The notes beneath the pieces were generated by a model. The model saw only the letters and a program-made list of their open reading frames with translations. It did no database searches and was not told where the DNA came from. From Lavandula angustifolia (taxonomy: Eukaryota > Streptophyta > Magnoliopsida > Lamiales > Lamiaceae), in NCBI GenBank assembly GCA_028984105.1, contig CM054806.1, positions 24,033,320-24,097,319 on the forward strand: DNA of 64,000 bases, in the 5' to 3' direction. Made by a program: the position numbers and the translations under genes. Within the stretch, counting starts at the first letter, position 1. The number at the start of each line of letters is the position of its first letter. Shown piece after piece: positions 45,391 through 57,390 of this stretch.

Positions 45391-45926
45391 TGTTGGTCCC
45401 GAGATTAAACGTTCAGGTGTAGAGGGGGGGGGGGTGAATACACCTGAAAACAATTTCTCAACTTAAAACGCGAACAGTCCTTTTCAGGAGGATGTCGTAC
45501 TGAACAGGTTCAGTAGACCAAATAAGATGTTCTGAATCGCGTGGCAGAGTGACTGACTTCACTGAGGTCTGCTATCTGACTTAGGTCAGAATTCAGTACC
45601 GTTCAGCTGAAGTTCAGTATAGTGCGGAAATGTGTAGGCCCAAATTCAGTTGAGTTAGAAAACATTTTAAAGAAAACAATTTCAATATATTAGTGCAATC
45701 TGTTAAGCTTAGCTGAAACTCAGTTGAATGATTTAGAAATATATTTTCAGTATGAACAGTAATCAATGCAACCGTAAAAACATATAACACAAGCAATTTT
45801 AAAGTGGTTCGGATCCAACAATCCTATGTCTACTGTCCCGAAAAGATCAGGAGGCTATTTTATTATACTGAGTTAGTCTCAATCGGTTTGTGCACTGGAC
45901 AAACACTGGTCTTGAGATTTATACTT
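45391..45926 (-). repeat. 5' LTR of the Sirevirus, truncated
   Basis: It aligns with 20174 to about 20710 with about 30 substitutions and a one-base difference in the G-run. Homology stops abruptly after ATTTATACT at about 45926, where isomerase-like gene sequence begins. The U3 part and outer TSD are lost. Confidence 0.9.
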
Positions 45927-46149
45927 AGATTCTCAAGAGTAAGACTGGGCCGCGATTCTTAAGAATGTGGTGTTGAAGGCTACGAAGATCGATGCACGGA
46001 CGGGGCTGGAGTGGGGCATCGTCGACTCGATCCACGCGGACGCGGAAGAGACGGTGGACGCGGCGGTGGAGTTGGGGATGGGTTTGGTGAGTAGGAACAT
46101 GGACGGCGAAGCTTACGCTGCCAATCGGAGAAGTATGTTCCCCGACGTG
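45926..46149 (+). pseudogene. Fragment of an enoyl-CoA delta isomerase gene
   Basis: About 220 bp matches codons of the intact gene at about 62225-62450 at roughly 80% identity (ARTGLEWGIVDSIHADAEET, YAANRR). A frameshift near its start (GGGCCGCGATTC versus GGCCCCCCCAAGATTC) and truncated ends show it is not functional. The divergence suggests a paralogous source rather than the copy at 61791. It lies exactly between the broken Sirevirus LTR and the Athila B LTR. Confidence 0.88.
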
Positions 46150-47374
46150 TAGTGATCGTTTTTTCACCAAATAAATCCTGCAAAAATGTTAGAACTTAAA
46201 TTAGTATAGCTAACAGGTATCGAACACAGGGAACGACTATTTTTTTACCTAAAATTCCTATTAATCTAGGGTTTGGTTAGCGACCACGCAATTTTAGGGG
46301 TTTTCTAAACGTAAAACAAAATAGTAAATAGCAGGAAATGAATATGGAATAAACGTATGCAAAGAAAACGGGTCGAGCAAGACGTTCCACACTCACGAAC
46401 AATCGATCATCCACACTAAAGATAAATTAATCCCTATAAGTCAATTAGTTGTAGGACGCCGTAATTAAACTGACACGTCCCCTATTCCCCCTTAATTATT
46501 CGGTAATCGTCATGTGGGCATTGAAACGACTACTTCTCTAAATTAGATGCAACATACCTTGGTGGGCAATCAATAGATTTAACACCTAATCAACTTTAAG
46601 AACTAAGGGAACCCAATTTAGGAGCCTACTCTTATGGTGGGCATCTAATAGTCTACTACGAAATTAATCCTATTGTTCATAGAACAATTATGCTACTTAT
46701 TTATCATAATCCCATGAGAAACGATGGAAGTACTAAATTAGCTATGAATTAAATTAACCTAGGGTGATCAATCCTAAATTAATTAATCCAATTAATTAAC
46801 TTAGATTAATCTGGAACTTAAGTGATTAATTATTAAGCCTAAGTCTCACGAATTTAGTTGTGCGCGTTTCACATCTTACCGAACCCTAAAACTAAATTAG
46901 CTATGCATTACGGTCCGACTGGGCAGGCAGACCATAAAACTGGGCAGAACAAGAAACATGCTGAAAAATCGAAATCAACTTAGACGAAAATTATAACAAT
47001 TAAAACTACCGAATTGAACAATAAAAAGCACGAAATTGAACCTTAATTAACTTCGAAATACACAATTCCATAAACCCTAAAATTATCTAAATCAATTCAA
47101 AGTAACATAATCCAAATCAAACATCAAAAATAAATTAACAAGAGTTTGTTTTCTAGAATTTCACATAAGGATAGATCGACTAAAATCAATGGTAGGAAAG
47201 ATCTTGATTAGCTCTCGGTTTCGGAATTGGTAGTGTAACTCGGACACAGCTTCGGTGATGGTGGCGGAACTCTCGACAGACGGCGGCTGACAACGGTTTC
47301 TCTCGACGGACGACGACTGTTAACGGTTTCTCTCGACGGAAGGTGGCGATAATTGTGGTGCTGGAGTCTCCTTG
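46150..47374 (-). repeat. 3' LTR of Athila B, truncated
   Basis: It aligns with 57391 to about 58572, then joins internal 3' non-coding sequence (TCTATCACGATAAAAGATCA). The last about 370 bp of LTR (the U3 start in element sense) and the polypurine tract are deleted. The first base triplet is TAG instead of TGG. Confidence 0.85.
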
Positions 47375-47636
47375 ATTGTAATAGTCCACTCTATCACGAT
47401 AAAAGATCATCACAACTGCAATATCAAGGAGGTCTTTCTGTTTTGGTTGTAATGGGGCTGGGGACATAGACAAAACTTTGTTTCCGGTAAGGGCCCTAAA
47501 GGTTCTAAGCTCCAACAATTATACATCAATGTCATGCATGTCATTCTTGCTTAATTGAGAAAATAAAAAATGAACAAATTGTGCCTCCCAATAAAGAACT
47601 ATGCGTCAAATGCTACATAACATAAAAAACAAATAC

Positions 47637-48691
47637 TGTTGGTCCCGAGATTAAACGTTCAGGTGTGGGGGGGGGGGTGAATACACCTGAAAACAATTTC
47701 TCAACTAAAAACGCGAATAGTCCTTTTCAGGAGGGTGCCGTACTGAACAAGTTCAATAGACCAAATAAGCTATTCTGAATCGCGTGGCAGAGTGACTGAC
47801 TTCACTGAGGCCTGCTAGCTGACTAAGGTCAGAATTCAGTACCGTTCAGCTGAAGTTCAGTATAGTGCGGAAATGTGTAGGCCCAAATTCAGCTGAGTTA
47901 TAAAACGTTTTTAAGAAAACAGCCTCCCGGCTTTCCTTCCGGACTTCTTGTCTGCGTCGTTTGGATTTTCGTGAGCTTCAATTTGAAATCTTCCTTCTAT
48001 TTATAGAGCAGAGACATGGATAGATCCGTTGGAGACGACGACCCATGTGTCTCTCTCTTTTGAGTAGCTAACGGCTCTTTCAAAGTATGGTGGCAGAGTC
48101 CTTTTCCTCAATTTTTGGAAAGTTGTTGATTTGCAGCTTTAATCAGAAAGTAAACAGCTGGTCGCTCGTCATTGGTCGAGGCTGAAGAAAGAGGTGAGAC
48201 AAACAGACTTCAAGGTGGATCTGAAGCTGACTTCTCTATACCTCGTATGACTCTACTGATTTGACTTATGAGATATCCAGACAGTCAGAAGACAGTCTAG
48301 CCATTGCTGAGTCTGATCTATGTTCAGTAGCATACTCATGCTGAGTTCAGCTCTACTGAAGATCGACTCTAAGTTCAATGAACTACTCCTGCTGAGTTTA
48401 GTTCTACTGACTCCTTTCATTATACTGCTCCTGCTGAGTCCAGTATTACTGAGTCTTCTTCTTCTGGTACTGAGGCAGATAGTCTGCTGAAGTACCAGCG
48501 GACAGAACTGAGCGCCTGAACCATATCGAAGAGTGTCTATTGAGTCTGAAAACTCTCAGATACAGAACAAATAATTACAACAGAATGGTTCATCAGTCAA
48601 AGTAAGGTTTAGGGATCTTCAAATCTACTGAGCACTAAGCTACTGAGTTGTCTCCCAATAATTTTTGGAGCTACTGAATCATCTCCCAACA
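47637..48691 (-). mobile_element. Solo LTR of the Sirevirus family, internally deleted
   Basis: It runs TGTTGGTCCCGAG to CTCCCAACA with near-matching flanks AATAC (47632-47636) and AATAT (48692-48696). It lacks about 600 bp present in the 1665-bp LTR at 20174-21838 (junction near 47925). It retains the TATA-like TCTATTTATAGAG near 47997. It lies inside the Athila B 3' region. Confidence 0.85.
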
Positions 48692-49360
48692 AATATCCTT
48701 CATAATAACTGATCTATTCTTTTTTTTTTTAAATACGTGGATCAGCACTATATAACAAAAATTCGGTATAAACTCACTTGGCCTTAAGTATTCTCATTCT
48801 TAATCAATTCGGGCCAAACACACATTTCGTAGCAAACATTAAATAGGTAGGCAAACCATAGATATCAACATTTATCTCAATCAAACGTGTAAACATGCAA
48901 TGACACGGGAAAAGAGAAAGCTAAAAAGGGGCTCGGCTAATATTTTTCTTACTAAATCAAAGAATCGGCCAAGGCTCAAATTAGCTTATTAGGGAAAATG
49001 TAAGATAGGAAAGTATTGTTGCGGCTAAATGGCTCAATCCATAGTGCCTCCTATCATTCATCACAAGTGATTCACCTTTATTGCAACTTTGTGGACAAAC
49101 ACTCTAAAAGAAATTAGTAGGAAGTGTCCTACTTTAAAGGCTCAAAATCTAATATACAGAGTGTGTAAAATTTCGATCCACTTTCACTTATTATTCCTCA
49201 TCCCAAACTACATACACATGTACACCAAGTTCTAATCTTCACAACAAACATGATTGCATATCAAGACATAAAGCAGAAGTAAACATGCTTAGCAAAGATC
49301 AAGAGTGCATCAACAACTTCAAGTTTTGGCATGCTTCGACGACACAAAAACAACACAAAG

Positions 49361-49500
49361 ACACCCCTCCTTACACTTAAACCTTGCTTGTCCCAAGCAA
49401 GAAAAGAAAAGAATAGTGAAGGAGAAACATGACAAAAAGATACGAAATAAAAAAACACAAACTATCCTCCTTACACTTGCTCTTCACCAAAGAGCAAGGA
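49361..49500 (-). repeat. Stem-loop plus purine-tract modules (Athila B)
   Basis: Two copies of CCTCCTTACACTT (about 49367 and 49467) each lead into an inverted repeat: CTTGCTT/AAGCAAG (49383-49401) and CTTGCTCTT/AAGAGCAAG (49476-49498). These are the same module as in Athila A, with different stems. Confidence 0.75.
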
Positions 49501-51245
49501 AAAGCAAACACAAACATAGAAAACACAAAAAGGAAAAACACAAACACAAATAACAAGAAAATAACAAAGGGAATAGAATGGCGTTACCTCTCGCCTCGGG
49601 GCGGTAATCGAGAGAGAACCGTATGCTCGAAAGTATCAAACCTCTGCCGAAGGGCAGCCACCTCTGCGCACAGCACCTGGATCGAATTGAAACACGTGGA
49701 CCTACAAGGGGAGCAGCACTCGGAACACGTGGTCCCGGTGGATAAAATCTGACAATGTCGTTAGGCTCCCTATAGCAAATCCTAGCATGTCCTATCAACT
49801 CAAGGTCAAAGCAGGGGGATCAGACAACCGGGTAAGCAAAGAATCATCAAATATCACAAAGTTCCGTAAAAGGAACGTAGCAAACAGATGACAAAGAGTA
49901 AGATGTCTAGCTACATGACTAGAGATGTCATTAATGCTACGAGCTATCCAATATGCTAGATCAACCCTTTTACCCGTGTGCATGCACCACAGAAAATACA
50001 GATAATTATCAGTCACCGTTGAAAACCAGTCCAACGCCCAGTCAAATTATGGCAAATAAAATGATGGCACAGACACAAAGCAAGATCAGTCACAAAGGAA
50101 ATATCAAAAACAGAAGTCCGGAATGGCTGAGTATCAATTGGAGCAAGCATACGCCAAGCATCAAAAGAACCTACATAATCACACTGCGCAGACGGCAACC
50201 CACGAGGAGTTTCCGCATACGTACCATCCTCCAAATCCTCCACAGACAAAATACCCAAACGTGTACACTACTTAACCAATGATGACTCATAAAATACCCA
50301 GCCACACGAAAGCAAATACTCGGATCATATATACCACGCACATGCTCAAACGAAAAAGTAGTAAAGAACTCGGAAACTAATTCATGATAGCAAGGATAAT
50401 GATGCGACTCTAGTAGCCATAACCAACCAATTCGGTGAAAGTAGGTGTAGAATGTACCGAATACGCCGGTGGAGCGGAGGAAACGATTATCCAGTACTGA
50501 AGCCATTCCCAAAGCTCTTTCCACGGCGAGAGTGCAAGCGGCGATGGAAGAGATCGTTCTCAAATTGAGTGATGGCCAACACGTCGGCTTCGATCGGGAA
50601 CTGGAGAACGATCAAGTTCCCGTATGCGGCGGACTGAAGTTGCGATGAGGACTCATTCGAGTCCGCGAGAGAGAGATGCTAGAGTGTGAGCTCGTCGTCC
50701 TCCTCATTCGACGGCTCGTAGTCTGTCTCATCCATCAAAAGCACCGAGCTGCTCCCTACCTCTTGAATCCAATTAATCTCGTCATCCTCAAAAGAGTGAG
50801 TTGGAAATTCATACGGCACTTGGAGAAAGGAGTAGCGGTCGTAAAAATGGGGAAGAGGTGCGGCGGCTTCGGGCACGGGCGAAGATAGCACAAGGGAGTG
50901 TTCGGCAGTCGGCTCCGGGCTCGGTAGGCTCATCATCGTCTATGTTGAATGGACCCGTGGTGGTACGCACCCAAGCACGGCGGATTCAGCCCGTCCAATG
51001 CGGCGGATGATGACGTGAGGAAGAGGTGTCTGGTGGTGGGACGAACTCGTCCTCAGACAAATCTGGGACGACAACAGTGAATGGGTTTCGTCCGGTTGCC
51101 GTAGGTGACGGCGGAGCTGTGGCGGTGGCGATGGCGCGGCTATAGGCGGCGGATTCAGTCGGGTATTTAGGGATGTTTTCTTCGGCGCCATGATCGTCGG
51201 CTTGGGCAAGCAGATTTGGCGGGATTTAAGTTCGATTTCACACAA
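49484..51245 (-). pseudogene. Athila B env-position ORF, fragmented
   Basis: Collinear fragments similar to the Athila A env-position ORF: FYPPGPRVPSA, LYFLWCMHTGKRVDLAYWIA, FIC-HNLTGR-like, RSTGVFGTFYTYFHRIGWLW and SHHYPCYHELVSEFFTTFSF. The N-terminal part begins MAPKKTS near 51190. Several frameshifts. The last fragment ends in a hydrophobic tail of over 30 residues rich in Leu, Phe and Cys. Confidence 0.75.
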
Positions 51246-51569
51246 TTGGAGTTGGATTGAAGTGTGGGAGAGGGAGTTTTGAAGGTAGTGGGAAAGTGGG
51301 GAGAAGGAAGTGGGAAAACTGTGTTACCCCAAATTCCCGTCTAAATTCAAAATAAACACAATTTTTTTTAAACAAAAATTCCCCCCTTAATAAAAGGCGC
51401 ACCAATATTCCAACTCCGTGTTGCAACCATTAAATCCACAAATGAATGGGCAAGCTGAGGTTTCGAATAGAGAAGTGAAAGCCATACATGAGATCTGAAA
51501 AATAACTCAAAACAGAAACAAAACAAAACAAATTAAAGGAAGAAAAATGTTCAACATAGAAACTCGAGT

Positions 51570-52579
51570 TGCCTCCCGGTCGCCTTTCTTTATTGTCTTT
51601 AGCTAGACTTCACTTTCAAGGTCAATAGTAGGAAGGAGTGGACAAGCGATGCTCATCCACGGTGTCCAACATCTCCGCAACATGGTAGATCTTCAAACGA
51701 TGGTCATTGACGGTGAACTCGTCGTTAGAATCGAGTATCAAAATCGTCACTGGTCCGCTTGGCTAGACGGACCGAATCCGAAAAGGACCTATCCAACGAG
51801 AGCGAAGCTTGCCCGGCATGAGACGGAGTCGTGACTGATATAATAACCAATTAACCTTCTTCAAAGTTCTTAGCACGGATGTTCTTATCAACCCACACTT
51901 TTGTAGGGTCTTTGTACCTCATGGCTGTATCATAGGCTTTGAGACGGATCTCCTCGAGCTCTTGCAATTGATACTTCCTCTCCTTTGCACACTCGTTCAG
52001 ATCCATGTTAACCTTCTTAACAGTTCACCATGCATTGTGCTCCAGTTCTACAGGTAAATGGCAAAGCTTCTAAAAAATAAGCCGATCTGGAGACATACCT
52101 AGAGGAGTTTTGTAAGCAGTGCGGTAGGCCCACAGAGCATTGTCAAGTCTCAAACTCCAATCCTTCCTAGAAGGATTCACGGTCTTCTCAAGTATGGCTT
52201 TCACTTCTCTCTTCAAAACCTCAGCTTGCCCATTCGTTTGTGGGTGGTAGGGCGTGGAAATACGATGTTTGACACCATATTTCTTCATGAGTGACTCTAT
52301 AGTCCGATTGCAGATATGGCTCCCTTGATCAGTTATGATGGCTGTCGGTACTCCAAATCAGCTAAAAATGTTAGATCTAAGAAAACTTGCAACCACTTTA
52401 GAATCATTAGTCCTTACGGCCTTAGCCTCGACCCATTTAGAAACGTAGTCTACGACAAGCAAAACGTAGTCTACGACAAGCAAAATGTACAAGTTCCCAC
52501 ATGAACTCGGGAACGGTCCCATGAAGTCCATGCCCCAAACATCAAAGATCTCACAGAAACGCAACGGCTTCTGGGGCAT
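51570..52579 (-). pseudogene. Athila B integrase core and C-terminal part
   Basis: It encodes GMDFMGPFPSS (52579-52358) and HPQTNGQAEVLKREVKAILE (52288-52070), then a broken C-terminal region to about 51630. A 21-bp duplication around 52443-52484 repeats LLVVDYV. The second catalytic Asp region (near 52330) is damaged (GGGAGCC in place of the SDRG codons). Non-functional. Confidence 0.88.
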
Positions 52580-52663
52580 TTCGTCCCTCTGGGAAATGTT
52601 GCTGGTTATTTGGCAACGTGTACATGTCTTGTAAAAATAGTAGGAGTCGAGGTTTAAGGTCGG

Positions 52664-53314
52664 CTAGAGAAAACCTGCATCCAAAACCTTTCTGGCAGTA
52701 CGTTTTGGACCAAAATGTCCACCATAGGGGGACGAATGATAATGATATAGAATCTCACCTTGTTCTACTTCAGGAATGCATCTGCGAATTACTTGATCAA
52801 CCCCCATCTTCCACAAAATTCGAGAATCCCAAAAGTAGTGTTTGCATTCACTCTTCAGTCTCATCTTTTGGGCATGGGTAAAGTCGGAGGGAAGCTGCTT
52901 GGAAGTCAAGTAATTAACTATGTTAGCAAACCAAGGGAGTTTAGAAATGTTACCTATGGCATTAAGCCATTCTAGAGCAAAGATCGGTAAAACGGTCGGG
53001 CGAAGCAGCGGGCCGTGTGCATATTGAAAAACAACGGCGAGGGCCGGTCCGGCCGATCGGGAGACGGATTCGGGAACAAGATATAGGTGTTCCTCGGGAA
53101 AGACCTCCTTAATTGATTCGTCGTCTTCCTCTTGAATCAAACGACTTAGATGATCGGTTACATGATTTTCTGCTCCTTTCTTGTCTCGGACCTCCCAATC
53201 AAACTCTTGAAGCAAGAGTATCAATCGAATCAATCGAGGCTTGGACTCCTTCTTGGATAGAAGGTGCTTAACCGCTGCATGATCTGTATACACTATGATC
53301 TTTGAACCAAGCAA
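52664..53314 (-). pseudogene. Athila B RNase H end and integrase zinc region
   Basis: It encodes SKIIVYTDHAAVKHLLSKK (RNase H), then the linker and the HH side of the integrase zinc domain (PYGGHFGPKRTARKVLDAG). Open for 216 codons, then interrupted. Confidence 0.88.
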
Positions 53315-53383
53315 GTAAGACTAGTATTTGTCGAATGCGAAGACAATAGCTAATAGCTCATTCTTCGTGGTAGAGTAGTTGCA

Positions 53384-54331
53384 TTGAGCTGGGTTAAGTA
53401 TCTTCGAAGCATAGTAAATGACATGACTGTCTTTTCCGGATTTCTGCCCCAAAACTGCTCTGACTGCCCTGTTGGATGCATCACACATTATCTTGAACGG
53501 CTTATTTCAATCAGGGGGCTACATAATCGGGGCTGTGGTGAGCTTCTTCTTAAGGAGGTCGAAGGCCTCCTTACACTGATCGTTAAACACGAACTCCACA
53601 TCTTGTTGCAGAAGTCTTGTAAGTGGTTGAGCTACCTTGGCAAAGTCTTTAATGAAGCGCCGATAAAATTCGGCGTGCTCTAGAAAACCTCGGATCTCCT
53701 TAACAGAAGTAGGTGGCGGCATGCCCTCGGTCACCATAAAATGGCACTTCTCGTAGTTAAGTACCAAATTCTTCTCCACACAACGGGCAAGGACTTTGTC
53801 TAGATTCTTCAAACATCTCTCATATGAATTCCCGTAGACCGTGAAGTCGTCCATGAAGACCTCAATGCACTCCTCGATTAAGTCCAAAAATATGCTCATC
53901 ATACACCTTTGAAAAGTGCCCGGTGCATTACACAATCCGAATGTCATACGACGATATGCAAAGGTGTCGAAGGGACAAGTAAACGTGGTTTTGTCTTGAT
54001 CCTCCTCCTTCACATAAATACGAAGTAACCGCTATAGCCATCCAAAAAGTCAAGTAGGCTTTCCGGCAAGTCTCTCTAACATCTGATCAATAAAGGGTAA
54101 CGGAATATGGTCCTTCTATGTAGCTTCATTTAACTTCCTCTAATCAAGGCACATACGCCAACCTGTCACCAACCGCATCGGCACCAGTTCATTCTTCTCG
54201 TTCTCCACAACTTGGAAGTCGGACTTCTTTGGCACCACATGAATTGGACTCACCCATTTGCTATCAGAAATGGGGTAAATGATAACCATAGAAAGAAGCT
54301 TCAGTACCTCCTTCAGAACTACCTCTCGCAT
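53384..54331 (-). pseudogene. Athila B reverse transcriptase
   Basis: 54331-54140 encodes MREVVLKEVLKLLS...GWRMCLD. 54013-53519 encodes FGLCNAPGTFQRCMM and the catalytic VFMDDFTVYG. A stop/frameshift region (54014-54139) and a deletion of the HVVSKRGIEVDKAK-type segment after KCHFMVTEG are visible against Athila A. Confidence 0.9.
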
Positions 54332-54349
54332 GTTAGGGTTGAGTTTCCG

Positions 54350-55462
54350 TTAGTGATCACGGAATGGCTTACTGTTAGGCTCCATGTGAATAGAGTGAGT
54401 GCAGATGTCAGGACTAATGCCGGTGATGTCGGCTAAAGTCCATCCAATCGCCTTCTTGTGCCTCTTCAAAACTTCTAATAATGCCCCCTCTTGGGATTGA
54501 TTTAACTCCTTGCTAATGTTGACTGGAAGTGTCTCATCATCTCCAAGATAGGCGTATTTCAGATGTGTTGGAAGTTGCTTCAGTTCTAGAGCTGACGGCT
54601 TCACCAATGAGGGCAAAATTCTGTCAGATTCGGTCTGCCTGGGCAGTTGGGTGATGCTGCTGACAGTAGCAAATTCTGGCGATGTATAGAGTGCCATGAT
54701 GCTATCTCTGATCTCTTCATCCCTGATGTCTTTAGCGTCAAGATCAGTGAGCCCCTTGGTGAGAGTGAGTTCCATCTTATCCTGTAACAAATGTGTCTCA
54801 AGATATTATTGGACAAAACTCTCAATCTTGTCAGTAGATAAAGCCATTTCATTCTCATGATCATAAGGTTTCTTAAGTACACTTGCAATATGATGAACAT
54901 AAATCTCATTATGATATCGCACACTAATAGAACGTTCATCCACATCAATCACAGCTTTCACAGTTTTCAAAAATGGCCTACCCAACAAAACACCCACAGT
55001 ACCCTCAACTTGCCTATCATTTGTATATATGACATAGAAATCAGCAGGATATACAAAGTCGTTAATTCTGACAAGGATATTTTCTCGTAAACCAATAGGT
55101 GCAATGCATGATCTATCAACAAGTTGTATAATCACCCTAGTAGACACCAACTCAACTCCAGTCAATTGATTATACACAGATAGTGGCATAACATTGATTG
55201 ATGCACCTAAGTCACACATAGTCTGCTTAACCATCACATTTCCCATAAGACAAGGTAAAGTAAACATACATGGGTCCACACACTTGGCAGGGAGCATCTT
55301 CTGGATGATTGCCGACACCGACGTATCCATCAATACCTCCCCAGATTGCAGGATCTTTCCCGCAATGAAGTCTTTGATAAATTTCCCAAATTGGGGAATC
55401 TTAATGGCTTCCAAGAAAGGTATGTTGATTTCCAGCTTTCCGAACAGCTTTACATAATCCAT
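54350..55462 (-). pseudogene. Athila B protease region
   Basis: 55462-54806 (218 codons) encodes CDLGASINVMPLSVYNQL, ADFYVIYTNDRQVEG and GVLLGRPFLKTV: an aspartic protease of Athila pol. A stop near 54805 separates it from MLQDKMELTLTKG (54790-54350), which continues toward reverse transcriptase. Confidence 0.88.
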
Positions 55463-55562
55463 GTAGTCCTTTTCGGTGTCCGTTTTCTCTCCAACGCCTC
55501 AGGAAATGGTGGTGGCGCGACTGTTCAAGGGTCTGCTTGGGCAGTCTATCCGTTTCTGGCAG

Positions 55563-57314
55563 TCAACTCTTCATCTCAATATTTCGCATTTCTGCAGGTT
55601 CTGCCAAACTGCTCGGCTTGGCCAGTTCGACGGTCTGTTCTGCTGGAGGACTAATCTTTTGGTGATTCGCCTTCGGTGTTGGTTCGGGCAATTCTTTACC
55701 ATTCCTCAACATGATGTGACTGCAACTATGGGAATTCGGATTAGGCTCAGTCTGAGAAGGTAATTGCCTTTGACTTCCTCTTATCTCTTGAATGGATGAG
55801 TTTAACTTGGAAATTTGTTTAGACAGATTCTCGAAGGTGCTCTGATTATCCCTCTTGCTCTGATTAATCTCCTCTTGCATCTGTTGTTGATAGGCAATAG
55901 CATTCTTTTGAGAAGAAATCATTTCTGCCATCATCTACTCCAACAAACTGTTCTGGTTCGCCTGGCTAGTCGGATGACCTTGTTGCTGAAATTGCTGCTG
56001 AAATTACCTTTGATGTGGAGGCTTGTAGGGTTGTTGATACCCTTGCTACGGTCATGGCTGAAACTGTTGGTGTTGATACATCGGTTGTTGGTATGATTGT
56101 TGAGGAGGGTTTCTTTTTGGCTGCTGTACTTGGTCTTCTTGTCTCCATCTGAGATTCGGATGAACCTTATTTTGTCCATTCCAATTACCGGCTGCATTAG
56201 CCTCCTCTCCATGACACTGCAAAGATGTGTGCCCTCTCTGACCACATGCATCACATGTGTGATCAGCCACCGTGCGTGCAGATGAAGAAGAAGAAGGAGG
56301 ATTCTTCTTCTTGAACAAACGATCCAATTTGTCTTCGAGTTGGCTGAACTTCTCCTCCATTTTTAAGCCAACCTTCATATCAAGATCATCTAGAAAGTCT
56401 CCACTCGATAGATTCACAGATTTCCTTTGCATCCTTGGTCCTTTATATTGGGATGTAGACTCGGCGAGGCCTTCAATGATTGCATTTGCATCATTATTGT
56501 AGCTATTAGCAAAGCTACCCTTCAAACCTACATTCACCATGGTTTTGGACTCATCTGTCATTCCTTGGTAGAAGCATTGCAGCAAATCCACATCAGAAAA
56601 ACCATGGTTTGGGCATCTGTCAACTAGCTTCCCAAAGCGCTCCCAATATACTCCAAAAGACTCGCCAAGCTCTTGAGTTATTCCCGAAATCTCCTTTTTG
56701 AGTTTATTCGTCTTCGATTGAGGGAAATACTTGTCCAAAAATGTCCGACGCATCTGAGCCCAAGTAGTAATCGACCTAGGTCGAAGTCCAGAAAACCATG
56801 TACGAGCTCCGTCTAGAAGAGTGAAAGGGAATGTCTTAAGTTTGAAAGCATCCAAATGACCCTGCCTGTGCAAATCGCAGACTTGATTGAATCCCTCCAA
56901 GAAAGAAAAAGGATTCTCATTCAGCTTCCCATAAAACTTTGGACATGCCGCGACCAAATTCAACTTCACATCGATCTGATCAGTGGTGGTTATGTTAATT
57001 GGTCCGGGCAGGTCCTCTCCCAAGTTTCTCGAACGTGAGTTCATCTCCAGATTGGCTCCTTCTTCGTCAGCCATGATTTCTTCCGAACTGCTCTCTTCAG
57101 AAGACTGGTCCGCTTGGCCAGTCAGAGAAGTTTCGACTTCTGGTTCGCTAGTACTGTCACAAGCTTCTGTTTTGTCCTCCGTATGGACAGTTGAATCAGT
57201 TTCTGCCTGTGACAGAATTGGTTGCATTTGCAGCTTTGTTGCCTTCCGATTCATTTTCATAGTCTTTTCAATTTTCGGATCGAAGTGTAGAAAAGGGCGG
57301 AAAGACCAGCTCAT
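55563..57314 (-). pseudogene. Athila B gag
   Basis: Start MSWSFRP at 57314, chosen because the Athila A gag starts with the equivalent MSRSSKP. It is open to 56052 (about 420 codons) with FPFTLLDGARTWFSGLRP, YWERFGKLVDRCPNHGF and zinc knuckle CDACGQRGHTSLQC. A stop near 56050 separates a coiled-coil tail (QQQMQEEINQSKRDN, 55934-55563). Confidence 0.9.
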
Positions 57315-57370
57315 GCAACACTTAAAAAGCACAAAAGATCAATAGAAAATTAGTTAAAAATAACACCGTT

Positions 57371-57387
57371 CCCCGGCAACCGCGCCA
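57371..57387 (-). other. Primer binding site of Athila B
   Basis: Element-sense TGGCGCGGTTGCCGGGG has one mismatch to the tRNA-Asp-complementary site of Athila A. Confidence 0.85.
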
Positions 57388-57390
57388 ATT

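Larger units (their letters stand above)
20174..45926 (-). mobile_element. Sirevirus (Ty1/copia) with env-like ORF, split by Athila A
   Basis: The 3' LTR is 20174-21838. The 5' LTR is partial, 45391 to about 45926, cut off at a junction with a captured gene piece. Order on the minus strand: gag, (Athila A insertion), protease/integrase, reverse transcriptase, RNase H, then a long extra ORF before the 3' LTR. A copia order plus an env-like ORF, LTRs over 1.6 kb and an initiator-Met primer site fit the Sirevirus/SIRE lineage. Aligned LTR parts differ at about 30 of about 535 positions. All ORFs carry stops or frameshifts, so the element is dead. It is inserted in the Athila C protease region after GGCATAAC. 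Confidence 0.9.

Noticed and set aside
45967..46152. 61-codon frame as a small gene
   Set aside because: It is an internal piece of an isomerase gene without its active-site region and ends at a retrotransposon junction.
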